Part shown: positions 28,442-34,907 of the stretch, piece by piece
Layout of the letters: every line of letters begins with the position of its first letter
How positions within the stretch are numbered: the first letter of the stretch is position 1
Source of the DNA: a virus
IMG/VR virus record: IMGVR_UViG_3300006802_015037
Span: 1 to 34,907 of that record
DNA: 34,907 nt
Direction: 5' to 3' (one strand)
Translations under genes and position numbers: made by a program
Notes under the pieces: model-generated
What the model saw: the letters and a program-made list of their open reading frames with translations, nothing else
Databases searched by the model: none
Told to the model about the DNA's origin: nothing

Positions 28442-30109
28442 ATGTTTAAATGTCGCTGGTATCAGAAAGCGGCCATTGAAGAAACTTGGGCTTGGATGCG
28501 TCGGAATCCTGATAAGCATCCAGTAATTGAACTGCCAACCGGATCGGGAAAGTCAATCGTCTTGGCAGAAATGATGCGGCAAGCACTTACACGCTGGGGT
28601 GATAAGCGAAAGGTCCGCGTCTTACTGCTCACGCACCAGAAAGAACTCATCGAGCAGAACCATGCAAAGCTTGTCGCGATGGCTCCAGAGTTGGACATTG
28701 GAATTAACAGTGCCAGCGTTGGAACACGCGATTACACGAGCGATGCGATCTTTGCCGGCATTCAGTCGGTTTACAAAGACGCGGATGCGTTGCTGATGGC
28801 CGGCAAATTTCATTTGGTGTTCGTTGACGAGGCCCACCTCGTGAAGACTCGCGCGGCGGGGATGTACCGAACCTTTCTCGCTGAACTGGAGAAGGCCAAC
28901 CCGACGATTCGGATCATTGGCTTAACGGCTACGCCGTACCGACTCGAAGGAGGACTGGTATATCGCGAGTTCGCTGGTGACGACGAGAAGCTGTTTGACG
29001 ACGTGTCTTACCGCTTGCCAGTGACTGACTTGATAGCCGAGGGCTACGTTGCCCGCCCGCTGAATATCGGATCGAAGTGCTCTGTCAATACGAAGGTCGC
29101 GAAGATTTCGCGAGGTGACTTCGACACAAAAGAAATGACGTCCGAATTCGTCAGCCTGCTGATTGAGCACTTGAGCGCGATACTTAACGTATGCGAAGAA
29201 CACGGCTGCAAGAGCGTCCTGATCTTTGCAACGTCGCTCGACCATGCTTCGGCCGTGACTGAAGCATTACGGTCGATCGACAAGTCGGCTGAGATGGTTG
29301 ACGGAGGTACGCCGAAGAAAGAACGCGAAGATTTGCTGACGCGTTTCCAAAACGGCGATATTCAGTTCATGGTAAATGTGGGCGTTCTGACAACCGGCTT
29401 CGACGCGCCCAACATCGACCTTATCGTCTTGCTGCGTGCAACGGCTTCGCCCGGACTCTACGTACAGATGGTTGGACGCGGCCTGCGCGTGACCGAGACG
29501 AAGAAGGAGTTTTATGTCCTCGACTTTGGAAACAACGTCAGCCGGCATGGGCCGCTGGATGACATCTGTGAAAATGACGAAGGGGATCAAAGCGACAAAA
29601 AAAAGAAACGCGAGGAGAACAAGGCTTGGGAGTGCCCTAATTGTGAGTGCGTCAATGCGAACTGGAAGCTGGACGAGAACGGAAAGAAGGCACGCAACCG
29701 CACTTGCTGGAACTGCGACTACCTGAAGCCCATCTCTGTTCGGGCCAGCGAAGTCGCGGACGATGGCGACCTTCTGGAACGTAGCATATCCGAGTTCCGA
29801 GTGGTCGATATTGACTTCAAGGTATGGACTAAGAAGGGAGAACCAAGTGCACCGAAGACGATCCGCGTCGACTACGTGTGTGGGATGACGACGGAGAGCA
29901 CTTGGAAGTGCCCAGAGCATCGAGGATGGGCACGTTCGAAGTTCGAAGAGTGGTTTTCGCGTGTGCTGCCGAACCACACGATTCCCAACACCGCAGAGGA
30001 AGCTGTCAAAGAGCTTCGAAATAACTCAGAGAGGCTTGTCATACCCGACAAGGTTCTGGTAAAGCCAAAAGCAGGAAGCTCGTTCTTCGACGTCAAAGAG
30101 ATGTGGTGA
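28442..30109 (+). CDS. SF2 DEAH-box helicase with zinc ribbon
   Basis: 555 residues; ATG at 28442 after GAGGGAGAGATTAC. Motif I LPTGSGKS (31-38), motif II DEAH (129-132), motif III LTATP (161-165), and motif VI QMVGRGLRV (342-350). Two CxxC pairs (398-401 and 422-425) form a zinc ribbon in the C-terminal extension, separated from the helicase core by a KKKKR stretch. The family unwinds or translocates on DNA in phage replication. Adjacent to the primase-helicase gene. Confidence 0.9.
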   Translation: MFKCRWYQKAAIEETWAWMRRNPDKHPVIELPTGSGKSIVLAEMMRQALTRWGDKRKVRVLLLTHQKELIEQNHAKLVAMAPELDIGINSASVGTRDYTSDAIFAGIQSVYKDADALLMAGKFHLVFVDEAHLVKTRAAGMYRTFLAELEKANPTIRIIGLTATPYRLEGGLVYREFAGDDEKLFDDVSYRLPVTDLIAEGYVARPLNIGSKCSVNTKVAKISRGDFDTKEMTSEFVSLLIEHLSAILNVCEEHGCKSVLIFATSLDHASAVTEALRSIDKSAEMVDGGTPKKEREDLLTRFQNGDIQFMVNVGVLTTGFDAPNIDLIVLLRATASPGLYVQMVGRGLRVTETKKEFYVLDFGNNVSRHGPLDDICENDEGDQSDKKKKREENKAWECPNCECVNANWKLDENGKKARNRTCWNCDYLKPISVRASEVADDGDLLERSISEFRVVDIDFKVWTKKGEPSAPKTIRVDYVCGMTTESTWKCPEHRGWARSKFEEWFSRVLPNHTIPNTAEEAVKELRNNSERLVIPDKVLVKPKAGSSFFDVKEMW

Positions 30110-30113
30110 AACA

Positions 30114-30155
30114 AAAAAATAGCCGGCAGTGACGAGTTGGGTTTCACTGCCGGCT
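30114..30155 (-). terminator. Hairpin with T tract on the minus strand
   Basis: AGCCGGCAGTGA (30121-30132) pairs perfectly over 12 bp with TCACTGCCGGCT (30144-30155), loop 11. The A run (30112-30118) makes a T tract only for minus-strand transcripts; on the plus strand no T's follow. It could block antisense transcripts entering the helicase gene or act as an RNA processing site between helicase and primase. Confidence 0.6.
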
Positions 30156-30186
30156 GTAAGCCAAGCACCTGCTCAAAGGCAAACAG

Positions 30187-33100
30187 ATGTTAAAGTCAAA
30201 GATAACTCCTGTCAATTGCTGGGAAGCTTACTCAGAGATTCTGGCTGACAAGGTCTATCGCTACGCTTTCGCCAACGACGTGATCCCGGTCTACCGACAC
30301 GGTGGCTACGCACCGGAGCGATTCGAGGGCGTCACCGACATAGGCGAACGGCGGCGTTTGTTTCGCTCCGTCCTGCTACGTCACTTTAAGGGGCGTTGCT
30401 GCGGCCTGTACCTGCTTGGCGAGGCACCTGACGGCGAGTGTTACGGCCGGTTCCTGTGCTTCGATATCGACGCCAAGCCCGACACGGTACTCGATCACCC
30501 GACACTTCCCCAGTTGAACCTCGAAGCGGCTTGCCAGATCCAAGACATTCTAAAACGGCACGCGGTCAACAGTGTAATTGAGATGTCTGGCCCGAGCGGA
30601 TCGTATCACGTTTGGGCTTTTTTCGATGGGCCGGTGCCCGGCGAAATTCTGTATGGCGTAGCGAAGTACATTGCTTCGCGTGTTGACCGAGCACAGGGAC
30701 GCACGACTGCCAACAAACAGCAGATCGAGGTTTATCCACGGTCTGGGAAGCTGAAGGGCAAGAAAAAAACTGGGAGCCTCATCCGGCTGCCCGGAAAGTA
30801 CAAGGATGTTGACTGGTGGAGCCGATTCGTTGATAGCGACGGAGTCTTTGTGGGCGAAGAGCGCGGGATCCAGTTGTTCATTGAAACGCTCGAAGATCCG
30901 AACCCATTATCCGCGGTCAGCCGCGAGACGACGTTAGTTCTTTCTGCTCTCAAAGAGTTCCCAACCGTTGACATGCGGACAGGAGATCCGATTCCCACAC
31001 CGGAAGACGAGCCAGACTGGTTGCGAGAGATACCGATGCTGGAGCGGTTTGAACGCTGCCAGCAGGCCCATCTGGACAACTACGAAACCGGAGCATGGGA
31101 AAAGCCGGGGCAGGGAGTCCGGCATACGTGGCTCTACAAAGCGGCCATGCAGGCGTGCGTGAACTACGCGATGCTTGATAGCAGTTTGGCGAGGCAATTT
31201 CTTGAGTGGTGGGACAAAGAATTCTGTCAGGGGGAGAATACGAAGGACGACCCCGATCGGCAGATCGCCGACGCCATAGACAACGCGATCGCCGGGCGTG
31301 GGACGAACCAGATCGGCTACGCGTTGATGCCGGAGAACCTTAAGCCACGATTCCCGATCAAGCTATACCTTCATTTGAACGGCAAGCACACGCTCGAAGA
31401 ACTGCGGCAGGTGGCCCATCGGGACGTGCTGTCTGTTGTGAAGTACCCAGACGTACATAAAGGCGTGTGGCTGAACTCGGCGCCGCCGTCGATTGGGAAG
31501 ACGGAGGCTTTCCTGAAGGCGGCTTCCGCGTCCGAAGCTCCTGTGGTGATATCGACGACGACGCACAGCCAAGCAGCGGAGATCGTTCAACGGGCCTACG
31601 GTATCGATCTGTTTTATTCGATTGACAAGTTTCCCAAGCTGACGGTGCTGGGACACTGCGGCGCCGGCGAGAAGCCGAACTGCCACCATCCGCCGATGGC
31701 CGAGGCCGAACAGCTGGGGCTGTCGAAGTTCTACTGCTACGACGGGCACGGCGGATGCCCACACTTCGCCAAGTGCCAAGAAACGTCTGGCATGTACCTG
31801 CACGACTTTGAGCAGGTAAAGGAGATGCGGGTACACGTCTGCACGACGCAGCGTCTGGCACTGCAGGGGTTCGACAAAATAGCCAGCACACGGCTGATGA
31901 GCGGCAAGAAACAGCTTCCCGTGGTGATCATTGACGAGTCACCGGAAGCTGCGTTCAACCCCGTTGTGAGATACACGCTGGTTGAACTTGCACAGGTGCG
32001 AGACTGCTGCGAAGTGGCGATAGCCGACATGGTAAAGCAGCAACGGCTGCACGGATACGACTTCGACGCACCGATCGATTTTCTGCGGATCCTGACGCAA
32101 CACATCGCGGATTGGTTGACGGCCGAAACAAATACCGTTGTCGATCTAGTCCACGTCGTCAGTTCCAAGATTGCTGCTCACACACGCGTGCAGGTGCAGG
32201 GATTCCGACGCACAGCCGCACGGTTTATGATTGACGCGATAGCAGAACGAAAACGGCTGCTTGGCGACGACTGGCAGCCGGTCAACCTTTTTACGCTCTT
32301 GAAACTTTGCGGGCTTCACCCTGCAGATATCGACGATTCAAGATTTCTGAGCGTGTTCAAAGGCGAAAGCGGCGTTCAGATTAACCTGTCAAACGTCGTG
32401 AACCCGGAACAGACTATCCTTTGCACAGACGCGTCCAGCACCCCCGCCACGTTGTCACGCGTCATAGGAAGGGACGTTAGCACCAAAGGCGACAGAGGCC
32501 GTCCCGCGGTCAAAACGCCGGCGATACAGTGGGCGGTCGATAGTGGCCGAAACGGGCGGTCGAAGGAGCGGATGCTTCAACGGTTGAACGGACTGCTCCT
32601 GAACGTAAACGCGCTTGGCTTGTCGCAAAAAGAAATAGGCACGATTGGCCTGATAACGCACCAAACGATTGCGAAGGAAGTTGATGAGCACATTCACCCG
32701 GTCCTGCGGCCGAAGATCCAGATGCTGGATTGGTTCGGCGGCAGCACGACTCGCGGATCCAACGCGTGGACGTCGATGGACCTGCTGATTGTCTGTGCGA
32801 CCTACCGAATGCCCGTCGAGTGTGTCCGAGAGCGACTTGCGTATTCAGACCCCGGCGCGTTGCAGTTCAGCGACCCCAGCTTTGTCGAGATGGTCTGGCA
32901 ACCGACAGCCGGCCAAAAGAAGCGCATCAGCTTTTGGGGGCCGGACCCGAACACTGAGATCGGTGAGGAACAAGTTCGAATGATTCGAGCGGAACTGGAA
33001 CAGTGCCTGCACCGATCCAGAATGTATCTTGAGAACGGAATTCCAGTTTTACTGCTGTCAAAGTACCCGAGTGACTTGCCTGTCTGGGAGCGTATCGAGG

Positions 33101-33327
33101 AAATGCCCAAAGCCGGCAACTACGTTCGAATGACAAAGAACGTCGGCGCGGTTCTGGATGCCCTCGCGGCTGAAGGAGGTAGTGTACAGAGTGACGTACT
33201 TTCGAAGTTGACAGGGATGAAGTTACGGGGCGTGCAGGCCCTGCTGAAGAAGCTTGAAAAGGTTGGATTAGTGTCGAGTTGGGAGCGCGGACACGGCCAT
33301 TTGAGTTGGTCACTGAAAAAAAGCTAG
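30187..33327 (+). CDS. AEP primase fused to XPD/DinG-like helicase
   Basis: 1046 residues; AAAGG upstream of the ATG. N-terminal archaeo-eukaryotic primase: FDID metal site (92-95), SGSYHVW with His141, EVYP (181-184) and SLIRLPG (197-203). Then a P-loop ATPase: APPSIGKT (432-439) and Walker B VVIIDE (579-584). Between them lie Cys491, 499, 517, 524 and 530 with CPHFAKC, the site where XPD/DinG helicases hold an FeS cluster (zinc is possible). Later, GSTTRGSNAW followed by DLLIVCATYR resembles late helicase motifs. The C-terminus (about 985-1046) is a winged-helix-like domain. Likely the replicative primase-helicase; TOTE-type primases are the nearest known relatives of the first domain. Confidence 0.8.
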   Translation: MLKSKITPVNCWEAYSEILADKVYRYAFANDVIPVYRHGGYAPERFEGVTDIGERRRLFRSVLLRHFKGRCCGLYLLGEAPDGECYGRFLCFDIDAKPDTVLDHPTLPQLNLEAACQIQDILKRHAVNSVIEMSGPSGSYHVWAFFDGPVPGEILYGVAKYIASRVDRAQGRTTANKQQIEVYPRSGKLKGKKKTGSLIRLPGKYKDVDWWSRFVDSDGVFVGEERGIQLFIETLEDPNPLSAVSRETTLVLSALKEFPTVDMRTGDPIPTPEDEPDWLREIPMLERFERCQQAHLDNYETGAWEKPGQGVRHTWLYKAAMQACVNYAMLDSSLARQFLEWWDKEFCQGENTKDDPDRQIADAIDNAIAGRGTNQIGYALMPENLKPRFPIKLYLHLNGKHTLEELRQVAHRDVLSVVKYPDVHKGVWLNSAPPSIGKTEAFLKAASASEAPVVISTTTHSQAAEIVQRAYGIDLFYSIDKFPKLTVLGHCGAGEKPNCHHPPMAEAEQLGLSKFYCYDGHGGCPHFAKCQETSGMYLHDFEQVKEMRVHVCTTQRLALQGFDKIASTRLMSGKKQLPVVIIDESPEAAFNPVVRYTLVELAQVRDCCEVAIADMVKQQRLHGYDFDAPIDFLRILTQHIADWLTAETNTVVDLVHVVSSKIAAHTRVQVQGFRRTAARFMIDAIAERKRLLGDDWQPVNLFTLLKLCGLHPADIDDSRFLSVFKGESGVQINLSNVVNPEQTILCTDASSTPATLSRVIGRDVSTKGDRGRPAVKTPAIQWAVDSGRNGRSKERMLQRLNGLLLNVNALGLSQKEIGTIGLITHQTIAKEVDEHIHPVLRPKIQMLDWFGGSTTRGSNAWTSMDLLIVCATYRMPVECVRERLAYSDPGALQFSDPSFVEMVWQPTAGQKKRISFWGPDPNTEIGEEQVRMIRAELEQCLHRSRMYLENGIPVLLLSKYPSDLPVWERIEEMPKAGNYVRMTKNVGAVLDALAAEGGSVQSDVLSKLTGMKLRGVQALLKKLEKVGLVSSWERGHGHLSWSLKKS

Positions 33328-33364
33328 AAAGAGAAAAAATAAACGTACACTATCAATATGCTGA

Positions 33365-33426
33365 ACTTTGTTCACCAGTCAGAAGCAAAATAGTGAACAA
33401 AGTGGTGTAAACAAATAGTGGACAAA
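33365..33426. repeat. AT-rich short repeats (possible origin)
   Basis: ACTTTGTTCAC (33365-33375) is an 11-bp inverted repeat of GTGAACAAAGT (33393-33403). TAGTGAACAAA (33391), a related GTGTAAACAAA (33405) and TAGTGGACAAA (33416) form three direct copies about 12 bp apart. Together with AT-richness and position right after the primase-helicase gene, this resembles initiator binding repeats. Confidence 0.5.
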
Positions 33427-33429
33427 TCT

Positions 33430-33493
33430 TAAGCGCGGCGCACGAACCCTTTAGAGCTATCTCTTTATTTATAGGGTTCGTGCGCCGCGCTTA
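33430..33493. repeat. 21-bp perfect inverted repeat
   Basis: The arm at 33430-33450 (starts TAAGCGCGGCGCACGAACCC) is perfectly complementary to 33473-33493, with a 22-nt AT-rich spacer containing TTTATTTAT. It is the longest perfect inverted repeat noted in the window. As RNA it would be a very stable hairpin (no T run follows, so it is not a plain intrinsic terminator); as DNA it could be a cruciform, origin or resolution site. Confidence 0.9.
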
Positions 33494-33621
33494 TCCGATG
33501 TACACATCTTGCGTCGGCGAGCCAAAACGCTATTTTTGGACCCGTTCGAGTCAACGCTGGAAATAGGCTTGAAACCCGGCGCGTCAGCCGGCCATTCTGC
33601 TTGAGAGAGAAATACTGAACA

Positions 33622-33978
33622 GTGAACTCTACCCCCGCCGACGTGAACACGTCAGGAACGCCCAAAACCAAAGACGCGACCAAAACAACGCCTTCGGCAA
33701 CCGAACGCGTGAAACAGGCCAAGGCGGCCGTGGAACAGGACGCCGGAAAACGCTCGCGGAAACGAGGTTTCAACCGCGACCTTTCCGACGAAGTCATTCA
33801 ACGCGTTGGAAAGATTCGAGAGTTAGCGATTTTTCTTTCTTGTCGACGTGTCTTGCCTTCGAATGTAACGGCCGTCAACATGATGAAACGTGTTATTGAA
33901 GAGTTGAGCCAGCTACAAAACTTAATCGATCCTGACAAAGAGGCGAGCAATGGCCGATCTGGTAATCACACCGAGTGA
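33622..33978 (+). CDS. Hypothetical basic protein
   Basis: 118 residues from GTG at 33622; a GAGAGAG site lies about 11 nt upstream. The N-terminal half is a Thr/Ala/Lys-rich, probably disordered tail (KTKDATKTTPSATERVKQAK), then KRSRKRGFNRDLSDEVIQRV and a helical MMKRVIEELSQLQNLI end. The basic middle followed by two helices might be a DNA-binding (ribbon-helix-helix-like) unit, but this is uncertain. Overlaps the next gene by 29 nt. Confidence 0.55.
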   Translation: MNSTPADVNTSGTPKTKDATKTTPSATERVKQAKAAVEQDAGKRSRKRGFNRDLSDEVIQRVGKIRELAIFLSCRRVLPSNVTAVNMMKRVIEELSQLQNLIDPDKEASNGRSGNHTE

Positions 33979-34366
33979 CGTGCTCGTAACCCCCGGATTT
34001 GAAACTTCGGTTCGCACGGGAAATGCTGGCGAACCAATTAACGCTGGTCAAAGCGTGTTTCTTGACTCTGCAGACAATTTGATCAAAAAATCGGACAAAA
34101 CTGCGGAAAGCACTGGGCGAATAATTGGCGTTGCAGTCAACACAGCATCTGTAGCCGGTCAACCAATTTCGTACGTGCAAGAAAATGCTCGCGTAACAGT
34201 GGGATCGGTCGTTTCTGTTGGTGAAACTTATGTTATCTCAACAGCCGGCGGGATCTCGCCAGTTCTCGATCTTGCCTCGACCGAATACCTCGGATATGTC
34301 GGATACGGATTTTCGGCTACGGAAATTCTTGTCATGGCCGTGACAACGGGTGTACCAAAAGCGTAA
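33950..34366 (+). CDS. Capsid decoration-like protein (second)
   Basis: 138 residues; AAAGAGG upstream of the ATG at 33950. It follows the familiar layout of phage decoration/stabilisation proteins: MADLVITPSDV, GNAGEPINAGQSVFLDSAD, TGRIIGVAVNTASVAGQPIS, GETYVISTAGGISPVLDL, then a glycine-rich end. A different decoration protein is encoded next to the capsid gene (12932-13264), so this phage may carry two. It sits far from the head genes, upstream of tail-fibre-like DNA. Confidence 0.6.
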   Translation: MADLVITPSDVLVTPGFETSVRTGNAGEPINAGQSVFLDSADNLIKKSDKTAESTGRIIGVAVNTASVAGQPISYVQENARVTVGSVVSVGETYVISTAGGISPVLDLASTEYLGYVGYGFSATEILVMAVTTGVPKA

Positions 34367-34532
34367 CACTGCTTCTGCAGATGCTTTGACAGGCTCGGGG
34401 GCCGTCTACACGCTCACGGTGACTCCGACAATTTCTGGGACGAATGTAACCGTTCAAGTTCCATCGGCAGTTTGCACAGACCTCGCTGGCAACAATAACG
34501 CAGCAAGCAACGTCTACACGGCAACGACATGA
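34350..34532 (+). pseudogene. Ig-like domain fragment
   Basis: From about 34366, the frame encodes TASADALTGSGAVYTLTVTP, then VTVQVPSAVCTDLAGNNNAA and SNVYTAT. This is the C-terminal half of a bacterial Ig-like domain (the usual phrase has VPAGVATDAAGNGNTAS). The first strands are missing and no start or ribosome site exists; the only in-frame start is a GTG inside the preceding gene. It looks like a remnant of a larger adhesin or fibre gene, although coupled translation cannot be excluded. Confidence 0.5.
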
Positions 34533-34533
34533 C

Positions 34534-34620
34534 ATGGCAGGAGTGTGCAGAAAAAAACGCCAAAAGCCCTGCGTTCCATTTTGGTTGAATCAAACAATGT
34601 TCATGCAACAAGGCGATTGA
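34534..34620 (+). CDS. Very short ORF before the fibre gene
   Basis: 28 residues (MAGVCRKKRQKPCVPFWLNQ then TMFMQQGD). It ends one base before the next gene's ATG at 34622 and would couple to it. There is no strong ribosome site of its own. A second small frame from ATG 34529 (19 codons) overlaps it. Real expression is uncertain. Confidence 0.3.
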   Translation: MAGVCRKKRQKPCVPFWLNQTMFMQQGD

Positions 34621-34621
34621 G

Positions 34622-34907
34622 ATGCCCCAATTTGTTTCAACACAAATCGGAAAAGGAACTGTGCTGCAAGCTCCGACAGCTGATGGAACTGTCGGCCAGT
34701 TCCTCAAAACTGACGGCGCAGGAAATCTGTCGTTTGACACTGTTGCAGCGAGTCCATCTGGGTCGAATACGCAGGTCCAGTTCAACGACGGGGGAGCGTT
34801 CGGTGCGTCTGCTAACCTGACTTGGGATGACGCGACGTTGCAGGTGATAGGCACAAGCACGACTGCACCGACGTTGGTTGCTAAACTTCCCGCATCGGCC
34901 ACAGCCA
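34622..34907 (+). CDS. Tail-fibre-like protein (start only)
   Basis: At least 95 residues, running off the window. AAGGCG lies 8 nt before the ATG. N-terminus MPQFVSTQIGKGTVLQAPTA, then LKTDGAGNLSFDTVAASPSG and NTQVQFNDGGAFGASANLTW. These phrases (QFNDGGAFG, NLTWDDATL) are typical of phage tail-fibre repeats. Probably a long receptor-binding or fibre protein. Confidence 0.7.
   Translation, partial: MPQFVSTQIGKGTVLQAPTADGTVGQFLKTDGAGNLSFDTVAASPSGSNTQVQFNDGGAFGASANLTWDDATLQVIGTSTTAPTLVAKLPASATA

Noticed and set aside
29267-29977. 236-codon minus-strand frame inside the helicase gene
   Set aside because: It is a mirror of the helicase coding pattern; no motif or ribosome site.

Overview
The window is a block of a tailed, siphovirus-like bacteriophage (or prophage) genome, about 34.9 kb and mostly on the plus strand. 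The evidence is a full head and tail morphogenesis order: large terminase, portal, prohead protease fused to capsid, decoration protein, connectors, tail tube, frameshifted tail chaperones and tape measure. A separate replication module follows. No integrase, lysogeny repressor, ribosomal RNA, tRNA or certain lysis gene was recognised. The host cannot be read from the sequence. The Cys-rich virion proteins and frequent GGCCGG-type words made me think of Planctomycetota, but that is only a guess.

Layout. 1-4.9 kb is an accessory region with GC-rich tandem repeats, a minus-strand HARE-HTH-like gene, an iteron-like AT-rich stretch (952-1178), and several operons of small unknown genes. Four plus-strand operons here begin with copies of one leader element (A-D at 1210, 2511, 3242 and 4338), and a diverged copy (E) precedes the minus-strand gene. 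4.9-14.1 kb holds a ParB-methyltransferase, packaging genes, capsid genes and connectors. 14.1-23.5 kb holds the tail and virion genes, including two genes on the opposite strand (15343-15834 and 17477-18880) wedged between plus-strand tail genes, and a glycosyltransferase-like gene. 23.7-27 kb has a phage CsrA and many short, translationally coupled genes. 26.6-33.3 kb is the replication and recombination module: RusA-like resolvase, Sak4-like ATPase, DUF669 protein with an SSB-like acidic tail, SF2 helicase, and a 1046-residue primase-helicase. 33.3-33.5 kb has short AT-rich repeats and a 21-bp perfect inverted repeat that may be an origin. 33.6 kb to the end holds a second decoration-like protein and the start of a tail-fibre-like gene that runs off the window.

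How it works together. The morphogenesis genes are packed with 1-10 bp overlaps and look translationally coupled. In the accessory regions gene expression seems to be organised differently. Many genes follow a hairpin (often with a T tract) and then a GA-rich ribosome site (GAGAGAG) placed so close that no promoter fits between. This suggests controlled read-through (attenuation, antitermination or RNA processing), and the repeated leader and phage CsrA are candidate components. This regulatory layout, the antisense tail genes and the primase-helicase fusion are the most unusual parts of the window.
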